Shown: one piece after another, positions 1 through 10,932 of the stretch
Layout of the letters: each line of letters starts with the position of its first letter
How positions within the stretch are numbered: position 1 is the stretch's first letter
Translations under genes and position numbers: made by a program
From: Chrysopilus asiliformis
Taxonomy: Eukaryota > Arthropoda > Insecta > Diptera > Rhagionidae
Assembly (NCBI GenBank): GCA_964034945.1
Contig: OZ035962.1
Span: 82,419,942-82,483,941 of the forward strand
Direction of reading: 5' to 3'
Length of the DNA stretch: 64,000 nt
The notes under the pieces: model-generated
Databases searched by the model: none
What the model saw: only the letters and a program-made list of their open reading frames with translations
Told to the model about the DNA's origin: nothing

Positions 1-18
1 AGTTGACGGACTTGAACT

Positions 19-343
19 TTTTTATAGCGATTTCTACTACAATCACACATTGTCCCTGTAAGTGAATAAGTAAGCACGGGCACATCCAAAGTGTTATTAT
101 AGCGTAGCTCTCATTTTTCATGGAGGGGTTGAAAATTATACAGCTCTATAGCTTTATTTCTATGCTAATTTGAACCTTATATTCATAGCACAAGGTTTTA
201 TATGATTGCTATAAAATTGTTAAACTGGAAGGGAAAGCGTTTATACTTGTATTCAGTCATTCCTATTTAGATCTATATAAGTCTATCTTGCTCTAGTTTT
301 CTGCAACTTTTTGCAGTTACAGAAGTCGTGGCAATGGAGATCC
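19..343 (+). repeat. dispersed repeat E, copy 1
   Basis: Non-coding repeat that matches 58555-58862 in the same orientation along nearly its whole length, with scattered substitutions and short indels. Shared landmarks are the block after GCGATTTCTACTACAATCAC, a middle block around AAGGTTTTATATGATTGC, and a right block ending near GAAGTCGTGGCAATGGAG. No open frame, terminal inverted repeat or target duplication is visible, so the class is unknown. Confidence 0.75.
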
Positions 344-344
344 T

Positions 345-507
345 ATTTAAAGCTCAATTCAGACTCACGATTGCGATTACGATTACGATTGAGCTTCCTC
401 GACCAATGAGATGAAAGCTATCACGTCCCTATCGTTGAAAGCTTTCATCTCATTGCCCGAGAAGCTTCAACCGTAATCGCAATCATTAGTCTGAATTGGG
501 CTTAAGA
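345..507. mobile_element. hairpin MITE with long terminal inverted repeats
   Basis: The two ends are inverted copies: GCTCAATTCAGACT at the left and AGTCTGAATTGGGC at the right. The arms continue through GATTGCGATTACG and pair again in the middle around CAATGAGATGAAAGCT. The element has no coding capacity. Related copies lie in tandem at 61520-61930. TTAA-like bases flank both ends, but the repeats are too imperfect to fix a target duplication. Confidence 0.7.
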
Positions 508-794
508 CATTTAATTTTTGAACAGGCCTGTTTGCCTAAAAATTGAAATCAAAATTTGGTCTCAAAACTTAAGTGCACGAATTTAAAAAGGCAAATGTAA
601 ATTTTCAGCGCATTTGGTTTTAAATTCGAGAATTTTCGTCCAATTTTTTTCTAAAGTTGTTGTGTGGCTCTCTTATAATAAGTATATTTATCTTTCTCTT
701 GCCATTGGAAAATCACCTTTTATCATTTACGCTTATATGTATTTACTTTTTAGTCTTGGATTATTTATCCTTACCTTTGACATGTCGTTGAAGA

Positions 795-1200
795 TTTCTT
801 AACCCCAGAATCGGATTCATCGGCCTTTAAAATCCCCAGATGAGATTTTTGCCAGAAAATTTCAAGCAAAGGATAATCACGTTATCCTTACAGGGCCTTA
901 CGTTATTCTTACAGAATTCTTATCCTTACAGACTTCTTAATATTAGAATTGGATTCAGCGACCCCAAAAATCCCAGATGAGATTTTTTCCGGAATATTGT
1001 GAGAAGAAGATAATCGCGTTATCCTTACAGGACCTTCCGTTATCCTTACAAGGACTTAGTAACGAAAATCTTGTATTGTTATCGGAGTTACGTAATTTCA
1101 AGTCAAGCGGTTGAGTGGAAATGGGTCAAAATTAGATTACAAGATTTGACCCTGACGAACAGACAAGCAAATAGACAGATACGAAAGCAAGCTAAATAAA
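795..1200 (-). repeat. dispersed repeat D, copy 1, with an internal duplication
   Basis: This is the reverse of the repeat at 23145-23650. Shared marks are the ATCCTTACAGGACCTTCCGT block, a TTTGACCCTGAC block, short CAGACA units, and AATAAAAGCTTTTA at its end (the start in sense orientation). The GGATTCAGCGACCCC to ATCCTTACAGGACC block occurs twice here (about 800-905 and 945-1040), a local tandem duplication. No coding frame is seen. Confidence 0.65.
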
Positions 1201-2844
1201 AGCTTTTAAAAATGGGATATGGGCCATGTACCACCATCGATTTTTCTGAATCTAATGATGGAACTGTTGAATTTCGTAGAAATTTTAATATATACAGTTG
1301 CTAGAAACCAGTTTTCGAAAATAAATAGTGAAGACGGGTAAATCACTAAAAACGATATATGGGTTTTGAAAAAGCCACTATCGTGACAAGTGATAGTGAC
1401 GGTCACCCGTCAATTTTTCGGGACTCAGTAGTGCGAAAATTTTCCAAATTTTAATCAAAATGGAACCACAATGTGGTGGGCTTTGTGTTGTCGCTTTTTA
1501 TTAGAAAATGTTGGCCAAAATGTTAATAGTTGCAATCTTATTGAAGTCCAAAAAATTAACGAGTAACAGTCACCATTGTTAGATGTTATTATATTGGATT
1601 TGAGAATAAGTTCATCTGACTCACTCTTGGTACAGACGTTGTAGAATAAAGACAAGTTAAGAGAGACGGACGCATTTTTCATTTAATGTTATAACCATTA
1701 ACTATCACCTTACGCGATTCCACTCCAGTTTATTCGAAAATCAACTCTGTCTGCAGAATTTCAGAAAAAAATTTCAAGGTAGTCCATAATAGGGTTTTTG
1801 AATTTTTTGTGATTTATTTATACTCGTTGAGATTTTAGTGACCAAAAAAAAACAAAAATTCAACAAAAAGTTATTGGTAAACCTTAAAGTCGATCTTAAT
1901 TAAGAACTAAGTATCGGCATATACCCCTCGAACTGGAATTTTTTTATAATATTAGCTTTTATTAAAGGTCGAAAAAATATTTTTGATGTGTTAAAACAGG
2001 TAAATGGCGACAGTTCACTTGGGGGATATCGGATATGCATCAAATTTCATAGAGGAGATTGTGCTCATATAATCTATAAGAACAAAATTTCAAAAGGTTC
2101 CGTTATGTAGGAGCACGTCCATATTTTGGCACCGTAGCTTACTTATTTTATTGTTTTTTCAAACTTCAAAAAAATTAATTTGCCAAACATTTTCAAAGCA
2201 TCTTTCTAAGAATAAAAGAAGTAAATTTTGAAACTTTCATTGGCAGAAAGCAATTTTATGGCAATCAAGTAGCGATGGCTGTCTTAAAATAGAAATTTTC
2301 TTCAAAATTTTTAGATTTTTAAAAGAACTTTGACGTTATTCATTTTGTATTATTTAAGATATTGCATAAAACTCGTTACTTCTTACATCATACCATACAA
2401 CTTTGTTTAGTGTATTTTCCACAAAATAAAAGTTTAATTGAAAAGTTCACTTTTCCATCAACACCTTCTGTTCAGTATTCCTTCAGTAATTTTTGTGAAA
2501 TCTTTAGACAGTTCTGCGCTTAATAATCCAGTGGATTTTTGATGGTCCATTAAAAACAAAACCGCAGAAAATCGTAAAAAAACAGAATTTAAAAAGAAAA
2601 GTTTCACTTGTTCTCCTTGTCAAGATGAATTTTACACAAAAGTCATTTTCCATATCAAGGGTATCTTTCGAAGTATGTTTAACGATCCATAAAAGCTATT
2701 TCAACATTCAGCTACTTTTGAGTGATTCATTTTGTCTTCTTTGATTTACATGTATCACAATTGGTAGAGTTTAACAAACTTTCAATTGAAAACCTTAAAA
2801 AAGTGACTTAAAATCGAACCATTCTTATCCCCTTCCCTTTTAAA
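1201..2844. other. AT-rich stretch without recognised features
   Basis: Only short open frames occur (75 codons or fewer). None has a recognisable domain and none is bounded by convincing splice sites. No inverted repeat or tandem array stands out. Confidence 0.5.
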
Positions 2845-2998
2845 ATTTTATTGAAAACGGTGCATCGTATCGAGATATTTATACATGAAAATTCAATTAG
2901 ACCACTCCTTCCCATCTCCCTCATACAAATAGAAAATTTTCTGTTCTCATATAGTAGTAGATATTTGACGGCTGCCACCTGCAGGTGTAGCTTTATTT
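2845..2998 (+). repeat. dispersed repeat B, 3' fragment
   Basis: Matches the last unit and tail of the larger copies at 18521-19185 and 25400-26215. It shows the order AAAACGGTGCATCGTAT, CCACTCCTTCCCATCTC, CATACAAAT and TTTGACG, with a final TGTAGCTTT tail. Confidence 0.65.
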
Positions 2999-3584
2999 TC
3001 CAATTAGCTGCTATAAATAAAAACCTCTATAATGACCACTAAACAGAACTTTATGATAAAGTTGATATAAAGAGTTTCATTAGATCCACTGCCTTGAGGA
3101 ACGAGTGATTATCATTGATTTTCTTAAAGTTTACATTTTGGATTGACTCCGAGACTTATTGGTAAAAAGAACTTATTTCAATTTTCAATTCCCATTCCAA
3201 TTTAATTCATTCCAAACGTAAATTTCCGATTTTATAGAGCAAATCTGAGTTCAATTTTCAATTCCCATCTGGAATGAATTTTTGATTAACAATAAAATTC
3301 TGAAATGAATACAAGAGATGAATTTATAAAGGTTTATCCAAGCATTAAAACCATAAGGTGTGTCAATAAAAATATGATTACAAATTTTGGTTTCCCTACA
3401 ATTTAATTGTTTAACGCGGATTCTGATTTGATTTTTTCAATTTGTCTATGAATTTATATTTGAATTAAATGAAATATTTTCACCTGAAGCCATATTACCC
3501 TTTAGGATTTCTGCTTTACGTGAAAAGATGGGTATTATTATCTAAGAATTTTTGTTACTATAGGCGAATAAAAATGGTTTATTC
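2999..3584. other. AT-rich stretch without recognised features
   Basis: A short phrase around CAATTTTCAATTCCCAT appears twice (near 3180 and 3253), a small direct repeat. Nothing else can be assigned. Confidence 0.45.
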
Positions 3585-4510
3585 GCGGTAATCAGGAGTG
3601 ATATTCCGTAACTTGTTTCAAGCGTTTGTTTCGAGTTAGAAGAACAAGAAGTATTCGCTGTCTCTGTTTTGACCGAAATAAATGATAGAGAGAAACCGAG
3701 ATAGCAAATACCACTTTTTCTTCTAACTCGAAACAAACTATTGAATCAAGTTACGGAATACCACTCTAGTGTTGTGCCGCGTAGTCTACGTGATGTAGAC
3801 TACACCATTGTCTACGCGTAGACTATTACTGTAGACAATGGTCTATTCTCTACGCGTAGACAATGTAGACAATCAATAAAATAAAGGATAGCTGATTTAG
3901 TTTTAAAATCTCATTTTCTTCAATAAATTTTAACATAATAAAGCACTATTTCCAGGAAGCAATCGCCAAATGCTGTAATGAAGAACTTCAGAGCAAACTT
4001 TAGTGGGAATTCTAATTTTTTTCATGCAATCTAAGCGGTTTTTTTTTATATTTTGCAATTGAAATCACATTGAATTCTAAAATCTTTTTGCTTTACACAT
4101 TTTTCAATATAACGAACCGTTTGTTTAAAAAACTGATTCATTTGTATGGGATGGCTTTGCTCATTTAAGAATATCTGTTTAATTTGTTCGAGAAACACGT
4201 TTGTTTCTAGTCTTTAGCTTAATTCCGTTGAGATTTGTCGTATTTACAGATAGACGGAAATCTATACGGAAGTAATTCAAATCAAATAATATGTAGACCT
4301 ATCAAAGGTCAGTCGATTTCGGCTTTGACAATATATGACTCACTAATGACTTTGTTTTGACAGATATGAGAAAGTCTACATTGTCTACGCAAAGTCGACA
4401 TTGTCTACGCCAATATCTACATGGTCCCCAAATCGATTGTCTACGCTATTGTCTACACTAAAGTGTAGACAATTAAAGTCTACGCGTAGAGGAACAACAC
4501 TGGCGGTAAT
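3585..4510. mobile_element. non-autonomous hAT element with 8-bp TSD, interrupted at its left end
   Basis: The 8-bp direct repeat GCGGTAAT occurs at 3585-3592 and 4503-4510. The right end (4491-4502) reads GGAACAACACTG. The left terminal repeat is CAG at 3593-3595 and TGTTGTGCC at 3770-3778, separated by another element at 3596-3766. Subterminal repeats of the GTAGAC/GTCTACG type cluster at 3780-3862 and 4372-4495 on both strands, as in many hAT elements. There is no transposase frame, so this is a non-autonomous derivative. An 8-bp duplication with CAGTG ends is the hAT pattern. Confidence 0.82.
3596..3766. mobile_element. hairpin MITE nested in the hAT left terminus
   Basis: About 171 bp. 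Left arm from GAGTGATATTCCGTAACTTG and right arm ending in GTTACGGAATACCACTC are inverted copies, and a second pair of inverted blocks (CGAGTTAGAAGAA and TTCTTCTAACTCG) lies inside. It sits between CAG and TAG, a probable imperfect 3-bp duplication. It has no coding capacity. Removing it restores a continuous hAT terminal repeat. Confidence 0.75.
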
Positions 4511-4519
4511 AAAATCGAT

Positions 4520-4690
4520 TTTTTTTTGGCAAAAAATAATTTAAAAAATATACGTTGTGATCAACATAAAACTTTTCTCTGCAATATTTAGTTTTGGAAA
4601 AAATATGTGAAAATAATATTTTTTCAAATAACTCGGGAACTGTTACCGAACTATCAATTTTTCAGACAGTGAGCTAAAGTCAATTTTTCA
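4520..4690 (+). repeat. dispersed repeat F, 5' fragment
   Basis: Shares GTTGTGATCAACA, ACTTTTCTCTGCAATATTT and AACTCGGGAACTGTTA with the longer copy at 9945-10335, and the last block also with 39412. The homology ends after the AACTCGGGAACTG block. Confidence 0.6.
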
Positions 4691-4958
4691 GACAGTGATG
4701 AGTATATTTCGAGAACGGATAAAGATAAAAAATTGACGGTCAAAAATAAGTAGTGGGAACTATTAGTTCCTTAAATTTATTTCTTACATATCACCATAAA
4801 AACCCGTTAGTAAATTTTTAGAAATAACGGGAAATCCCGATAACGGTTCGAGATATGGAGTTCTTGTGAAAGCAAAAATATGGCAAATATGAAGAAATAA
4901 AACTCGTACAGAAGTTTTGAATTTCAAGACGTTCCTGATTCTGAATCGCACTTTGTCC

Positions 4959-5040
4959 ACTTCTGGAGATACGAAAAAGAAAATATTTTCGATACCAAAA
5001 GACTTGCATAAAATATTTTCTTTTTTGTATCTCCAGAAGT
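4959..5040. repeat. 31-bp inverted repeat (hairpin)
   Basis: Left arm 4959-4989 and right arm 5010-5040 are reverse complements with a single mismatch. The arms begin ACTTCTGGAGATAC and end GTATCTCCAGAAGT around a 20-base spacer. It could be a small MITE or an isolated palindrome; no target duplication is evident. Confidence 0.7.
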
Positions 5041-5760
5041 AGAGTGAATCTGGTCATAACAGAAACCGATTTAGAATCCTTGTGAAAAATCTCACGAAAA
5101 AATAATACGAAATAATATAAGGCGAAAATAAATAAATAACGAAAGAACGAAATAATTTTTTTTCCGTTTTCGTTACGTTTTTCGTTATTGTAACTAAATT
5201 AAATTTCTATAACGTTATAACATAAGTTTCAAGAAAAAGCCGAAAAATGGTAATTTTTTAACAGTCAAAAAATAAGCAAATTTGTATCAAAAAGTCGATA
5301 CTTCACTTTGAAATGGACGCCATTTTGTTCGTAATTGATTTTTCAAAATTTCTAACGGCCTGGGGCAGCGTTCTGTAATAATTTCTTATCAAAAAAATCT
5401 CATTTGATTAATTTCAGATGGATGACACAGCGATGGTGATTCAAAAAAAAGTCCTTTCGTGCGCTTACAAAAACCGGCACAATAATACTTGTTATTTAAT
5501 TTTTTCACATAAAAAAAATATGGATAGTTAAATATGTATTTACTTAATGAAATGCAAAAAGAGTTGAAACAAAATAGGTTGTTTTTAAATAGTACAAAAC
5601 ACATTCTGCCCACGCCTCGAAAGGTGAACATAACCTCTTAACACAGAGAAATTGCTAAAAATTAACACCCGCAGGGACCTGTTGTGAAATCCTTAGTCCG
5701 GAGTACGATTTGGTCCGAATGATGATGGACTCCCTCAACCTTCGTGCGTGATCGACTCCC
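5041..5760. other. AT-rich stretch without recognised features
   Basis: Only short frames occur, the longest about 80 codons on the minus strand and low in complexity. It ends where dispersed repeat A begins at a run of T. Confidence 0.4.
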
Positions 5761-5908
5761 TTTTTATACCCGTATGGTGAAACCAAAGGGTATATTAACT
5801 TTGCCTTACCGTTTGTAACGCCAAGATCCCGTCATCGCACAAAAAAATGAATTACACCAGTGTGTTTAGAATGATAAAAATATTTAATTTTTGCATGTCC
5901 GTCCGTCT

Positions 5909-5942
<34 letters not shown>

Positions 5943-5944
5943 CC

Positions 5945-5986
<42 letters not shown>

Positions 5987-6363
5987 CTGTCCGTCCGTCT
6001 GTCTGTGGCGCAGATTGCGGGCGCACGGATTGAGCTAGAGACTTGAAATTTGGCACAGGTCCGTTTTTCGTAAAATGCGAGGCTAAATTCGTTAATGGGC
6101 AAAAATGGACGAACGAAATCGTTTTTTGTGAATATCTCAAAAAAATCTTATCAAAAAAAGTCCAAGTACAAAAGTTATTTAGGATATGATTCTACATAAA
6201 ACTCCCATATATGAAAATCCGATTGGAATTAATTTTAAAAAATCTTATTGGAAAGTTTGACTTCAAAGTGGAATTTTGGTACAACTGTTCGAATTTTGAT
6301 AAGAATATCACCATACGGGTCTCCAATGATTGCCAGATTGGCAATTATAGCTTTTGTTATGTT
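5761..6363 (+). repeat. dispersed repeat A, copy 1
   Basis: The repeat opens with TATACCC and GGGTATA, which form a 7-bp hairpin, then TTTGCCTTACCGTTTGTAAC, then an array of TCTGTCCG-type 8-bp units (about 5893-6007). After that come GATTGAGCTAGAGACTTG, a TTTTTCGTAAAATGCGAG block, and a tail ending CACCATACGGGT and GTTATGTTT. Other copies lie at 10721-10862, 47454-48030 and 51133-51790. The last interrupts a transposase frame and fixes both ends. Open frames across the array are artefacts of the repeat. No protein is encoded. Confidence 0.85.
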
Positions 6364-6367
6364 TTAA

Positions 6368-6644
6368 GAGTATAGGCGGTATTAATTGAGGCGTTAAAAG
6401 CTAGAGTGGACCAAGCCACAAAATCGAGTTTTTGAAGCTTTTCCACTTTTGTACTATTATTGACTGTACATTTTTGGAAAAAAAAATTCCTGTGGACTTT
6501 ATTACTCAATGTTGAAATGTTCTTTTGTGCATTCAAACATTTTTATCTAAACACTCACTCGCAATAATGATGCAAACACAAAAAAATTCTCGATTTCGAC
6601 ATGTGGGTTGGTCCACTGTAGCTTTTAACGCCTCAATTATACTC
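6368..6644. mobile_element. TTAA-flanked MITE
   Basis: The ends are inverted repeats of about 45 bases. They begin GAGTATA and include ATTGAGGCGTTAAAAGCTA and, after one mismatch, GTGGACCAA, with a small insertion in the left arm. Exact TTAA copies flank it at 6364-6367 and 6645-6648. TTAA duplication is typical of piggyBac- and Kolobok-type transposition. The end bases are not the CCC of piggyBac, so the class is open. There is no coding frame. It abuts the end of repeat A. Confidence 0.75.
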
Positions 6645-6648
6645 TTAA

Positions 6649-6720
6649 CTGAACTGGCCGATTTTCATAAAATTTTATCTTGTCGTTTTTATGTAAGCTC
6701 ATGATTGCCAAGATTGCCAA
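6649..6720 (+). repeat. short repeat shared with 10875-10932
   Basis: The phrase from GATTTTCATAAAATTTTATC to TTTTTATGTAAGCTCA recurs in reverse complement at 10875-10932. Both copies sit next to repeat A, so it may be an extension or frequent partner of that family. Confidence 0.5.
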
Positions 6721-6772
6721 ATGAGAAAATTTTTTGCGTGAGAAAACTGAATAAGTGAGTTTTCTCATTATT

Positions 6773-7325
6773 TGGTATTGTGATCACAAATACGGGAGAA
6801 TTTCACCGTGAAATTTCTCACCTCGAAATGTCAAAAAATCCGCCACCCATTTCGGACGTGAAAACGAAAAATGAGTTTATGTGGGCGAAATAAATGAAAG
6901 CAAAAGCGGTTACTCTTAATGGTATTTCTTTTATTCGAAACTAATTAAAATTGCATTCCGCACATATATTGCTAGAAGAAAGTACCTGCCAGACAGAGAG
7001 AAGCTGTTATAAATTTTATGTGTGAAATTTCCTATGTAATCAAAAGTGCAAAAAAAATGTTGAAATACCGCACAAATTGTTTATAATACAACAAACTGTA
7101 ACACTTTTCTTGAATTTAGTTAAAATTTGCAAAATAGCAACCAAAAACAACTTTGAAATATAAATTTATCATATTCTGTAATAGATTTGTATTAAGTATG
7201 TACTAGGTTTCACTTGGAAAATCATAATACCGAATTCTTCAAAGGTGAAGTGGAAATGAATAGGCGAGAAATCTCACGTGTGAGTTTTTCCACCTTTTTT
7301 ACAGATTAAAATCACAATACCGCTG
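6773..7325. mobile_element. candidate MITE with GGTATTGTGAT ends
   Basis: The left boundary carries GGTATTGTGAT and the right boundary its reverse complement ATCACAATACC. Subterminal phrases such as GAGAAATTTCAC and GAGAAATCTCACGTG also recur near both ends. No clear target duplication and no coding frame are seen, so the assignment is tentative. Confidence 0.4.
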
Positions 7326-8644
7326 CAGGTGTTAGTGCCAATTTTGTCAAAATGTGACAAAAAGAAAACAGACAGACAGACAATCAAGCACGTCAATTCT
7401 CTTATTATTATTGATTTCAAATCGTCCTTTTGCGTTTAAACAAAACAATAGAAGTATTGTTTAAAGAAAATTAGGATATTCTATTTACATAACAAGGAAA
7501 TACCGTTTAATGAGTTATTTCAAATGAGATATTTTCAATTTTAAAACATGAATATAAAAAAGGTTCTACGTAAAAAGAACCCATAACAAAATTAGATTAT
7601 TATTTTTTTTATTCACTGGCTTAACGGTTACACGCGGTTATGCGCGACTGTTAAAAATCGTTGGATCCTTTTGAGGTAAATTGTTCCCTAATGTAGACAA
7701 ATTTTTAAGTATATGGCGATCAAAGGATGTTAAGCTTACTGAAGACATAAAAAATTACTATTATGGCAAAAAGGGAGCAAATCATTTCCATTCAAGTTTA
7801 CAAAATGTTGCTAGACACGTAAAGGTAAAATCATCTAAAGGTAAAATTCAATTTGATTTTAAGGGCAAATTCAAAGTTAGTATAAAAAGGAATTGCATCA
7901 TTAGGTTTTAAATAGTTTTCGATCCTTGCTTGGTTAAAGATATTTCAAGCAAAAAATTCGAAAAAAAAGTGAAGGGATAAACTTGGGTAATCTTTCGATG
8001 AAAATACAAACAACCTTGAGGATATTTTCCACCACTTGTTTATAAACTGACCGAAATTTCAAACGAGAAAAAATCTACAAGTGCTTTAATTTAAGTATCT
8101 TTAAATTTAGAAAGTAATCTGAAATGTTGTCCCTGGACCATCGTCGTCACCCCCTGTCGAATTAAGCATAAACTAAGGGTAATTTATCAAAGTGTTTTTA
8201 GGTAATTGCTCAATCATGATATATTAAGGTATATTCTGCCATTTAACGGTCGACGTGTTTTTCCCATAACATTAATTCATTTTATCTACATGAATTAAAG
8301 GTATGTGGTATGTAAAATATACTTATAGTCGGCGTACAATAAAATAAAGATGTAGCAAAAAGCATAAAATATGAACCAGTTATACATACATACATATGTG
8401 ATAAAAGCAAATACTGCTAATACTCTTACGATAGCTGTGGGTAAGAAATGTCTCTTCAGTCCGACACATTCTTCATGATATACCATATGCGTGCCTCTGT
8501 AACCGAAATAAATTTCGATTTGGGATTCTGGTACCATGTTTCCCATATTTACGAAGAGTTGGCGAGGAGGTAGTGTGAACAGCACCATAATTTTTGGTAG
8601 GTGAACATCTTTATTCGGCCCCTGGTAGTTGGATAGAAAATATA
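7326..8644. other. AT-rich stretch without recognised features
   Basis: A 76-codon plus-strand frame at 7681-7911 is rich in lysine and has no domain I recognise; it begins at TTG rather than ATG. A 97-codon minus-strand frame at 8295-8588 also has no recognisable domain. Neither is supported as a gene. Confidence 0.4.
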
Positions 8645-9429
8645 CACTCTAGAAAATTTTATTGTAATTTTACCCCTATTATCGTAGGAAACCATTTTCC
8701 TACGATAATAGGGGTAAAATTACACCGAGTCGTAATGGCTAAAAAGCTATGCATTTTTACTCATTTTGTGGCGTACAAAAGCCACTTTTACGGGGGAACT
8801 TTAAACTAAATAAGAAGTAAAAGTACAATACTGGTGTAATTTTACGACATGGATGTTTAAAATTACCACATTTTTGTTGTAATTTTCCTCCTATTTGGTA
8901 GCAAAACCGCGTCTTAAAGGTGTAATTTTACGACATTTTTTGTTTAAAATTACACCGAAAATGGTATTAGAATTTCTCGGGTTATATGGTCTGCAAAAAC
9001 AAAAATATTATATTATTTTTGCGGATGTTTTCCACATCCAAATTTCCCGGGCATGTCTGCCATGTGGCAGGCGCCACACAGGATTTTGGTAGAGTAAAAC
9101 TCGATTCGAGTATTTATACTCCGATGCCACAAACCTTATGCGAATTATAAGGTTAAGGTTAAATTGTCCGTACAATAATGCAAAAATACCCTGCGAGGGT
9201 GTTTTTACACCAAAATGAGAGTAAAAATACGAATATTGGTCGAAATTTTACGCAAGGTTTAAAATTACCCTATTTCTAGTGTAAGATTAATGTTTTTTTG
9301 GGTGAGTTTACAACTTAAATGGTGTGCGAGCTAAATTCTGATTTTTTTCGAAATTTTACGACGTTTTTGCAAATTTACCCCGTTTTTACCCCATTTTTCG
9401 GTTTAAATTCAAATTCATTTTCTACAGTG
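8645..9429. mobile_element. TA-flanked non-autonomous Tc1/mariner-like element
   Basis: The ends are CACTCTAGAAAAT (left) and ATTTTCTACAGTG (right), with one mismatch between them, flanked by TA at 8643-8644 and 9430-9431. The interior is built from repeats of TGTAATTTTAC and its complement in both orientations. No transposase frame remains. TA duplication with CACTGTAG-type ends suggests the Tc1/mariner group. Confidence 0.65.
8663..8724. repeat. perfect 29-bp palindrome
   Basis: 8663-8691 and 8696-8724 are exact reverse complements separated by the 4-base loop CCAT. The palindrome lies just inside the left end of the TA-flanked element. Perfect arms suggest recent formation or gene conversion. 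Confidence 0.9.
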
Positions 9430-9944
9430 TAGTAAATGTCCTGAAGGGAGTTTGTGTTTGGCTTTGCATTAAACATGCCTTTTGAGTGTTGCTCTCCACT
9501 TTATGTTAACGGTTGAAAGTTTTGTTGATTTATTGCTTAAATTTTTGGTGATACGTTGATGATTGAAACATTTATCCGTCGTCGTATAGTTACATCACCT
9601 TAAACTTCATATCAGAGTAATAAGATATGAATGAAGTACGACTATTGAAGTTGTGAAAACTCTTGAAATTTCAACAATAAATAAATAAATCTATTATCAT
9701 AGGAATAGGCTTGTAAGGACCACTAAACCGATTAATACGAAACTTTCAGCGGAAATAACAGGAGTTGGGTTTAAGCCATAGGCTGATCTGATTGTAAGTT
9801 TCTTATTTCCTTCCTCGCTGCAACCCCAAGAACAATTTTAATTCTGTTGTGAGGCCGCAGGCTGAGGATCTCTCGCAGGTTGTGGAAGACGAGATTTTGG
9901 TCAGTAGTGAAGCCCCTAATTCAACATGAAACATATTTTGAGCA
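9430..9944. other. stretch without recognised features
   Basis: Nothing could be assigned. A purine/pyrimidine-mixed segment near 9830-9920 is less AT-rich than its surroundings but has no supported frame. Confidence 0.4.
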
Positions 9945-10335
9945 ATTAGAAAAAAAATTGCGATATAAAAAATATCAGTTGTGATCAACACAAAACTTTC
10001 CTCTGCAATATTTGGTTTCGGAAAAATATGTAAAAAATAGTATCTTTTCAAATATCTTGAGAACCGTTAAAGATACGTAAAAACCGTGAAAGGAAGAAAT
10101 GCAAGAAATTTTATATCCTTTAAAATGTCGAGAAATTTTCAAAAAACTGTATTTTTTCAAAAGAATTGTATGGAAGGTACCCGTTACAGCTAACGTTGCT
10201 TTTCGAAAAGTTGTTAGAAAACTGCGGTTTTTGTAAATCGTATTCACAAAAAATTTCAAGTCGCTAGCTCAACGAGTTCTTGAGTTATTTAGGATACGTA
10301 CAACGGACAGACCGACAGACAGATGCACGGACATC
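9945..10335 (+). repeat. dispersed repeat F, longest simple copy
   Basis: Block order: GTTGTGATCAACACAAAAC; TATCTTGAGAACCGTTAAAG; ATGGAAGGTACCCGTTACAG; CTAACGTTGC; TTTCAAGTCGCTAGCTCAA; GAGTTATTTAGGATACG; then short CGGACAGACCGACAGA units. The same order without the first block is found at 39412-39690, where the terminal units have expanded into the 2.6-kb array. There is no coding frame. Confidence 0.8.
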
Positions 10336-10399
10336 CTCATAATTTACGAACTTTTGTGAAGAAATCCATGTAACCAAATTTATCATCATATCATACTAA

Positions 10400-10720
10400 T
10401 CATACTAATATATAAAAATTAGTTGGTGTCTGTCTGTCTGTCTGTTCCTCTTTCATGCTAAAACGGCTGAACCGATTGACTTGAAATTTGGCATGAGTAT
10501 CTGTGGTAGTTCTGGTTCCAACATAGGCATACGGAAAAGTAGCGCGAGGGGTGGGGGGAGTAAGGGGAGGGGGTAAAGTCATCTCAAAACTTAGCTCTTC
10601 TTCTATGTTGCCCTTTCGCGGGGAAATTACCGAGCCGATTGGCCTGAAGTTTAGCTCCAACATAGACCATCAAAAAAAATTGAAAAAAACTTAACCCGGC
10701 AACGACGGGTATGCAACGCT
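10400..10720 (+). mobile_element. non-autonomous Helitron-like repeat C, 3' end damaged
   Basis: Starts TCATACTAATATATAAAAA like the minus-strand copy at 57219-57611. It continues with TCTGTCTG units, GATTGACTTGAAATTTGGCA, a G-rich block and the hairpin CCCG-GCAACGA-CGGG at 10695-10709. The expected CTAA terminus is not present: TATGCAACG runs into a copy of repeat A. The 90-codon minus-strand frame across it is spurious. Confidence 0.65.
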
Positions 10721-10932
10721 TTTTATACCCGTATGGTGAAACCAAAGGGTATATTAACTTTGCCTTACCGTTTGTAACGCCAAGATCGCGTCATCACACA
10801 CAAAAATGAATTACACCAGTGTATTTAGAATGATAAAAAAAATTGAATTTTGCATGTCCATCTGGTTTGTTTGATTGTTACTGAGCTTACATAAAAACGA
10901 CTAGACAAAATTTTATGAAAATCACAGCGTCT
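10721..10932 (+). repeat. dispersed repeat A, 5' fragment, plus the 6649-type repeat
   Basis: Bases 10721-10862 match the first 130 bases of repeat A, from TATACCCGTATGG to TGCATGTCC. The 8-bp array is missing. From 10875 the sequence is the reverse complement of 6660-6707. Confidence 0.75.

Noticed and set aside
345..507. TTAA target duplication for the hairpin MITE
   Set aside because: Left flank reads TTTAAA and right flank CTTAAG. Other copies do not agree on TTAA, so the duplication cannot be claimed.
5832..6140. Open frames of about 100 codons with TDRRTDRQ or VCPSVRLS repeats, also at 47525-47831 and 51220-51581
   Set aside because: They cover the TCTGTCCG array of repeat A and recur with each copy; they are repeat artefacts.
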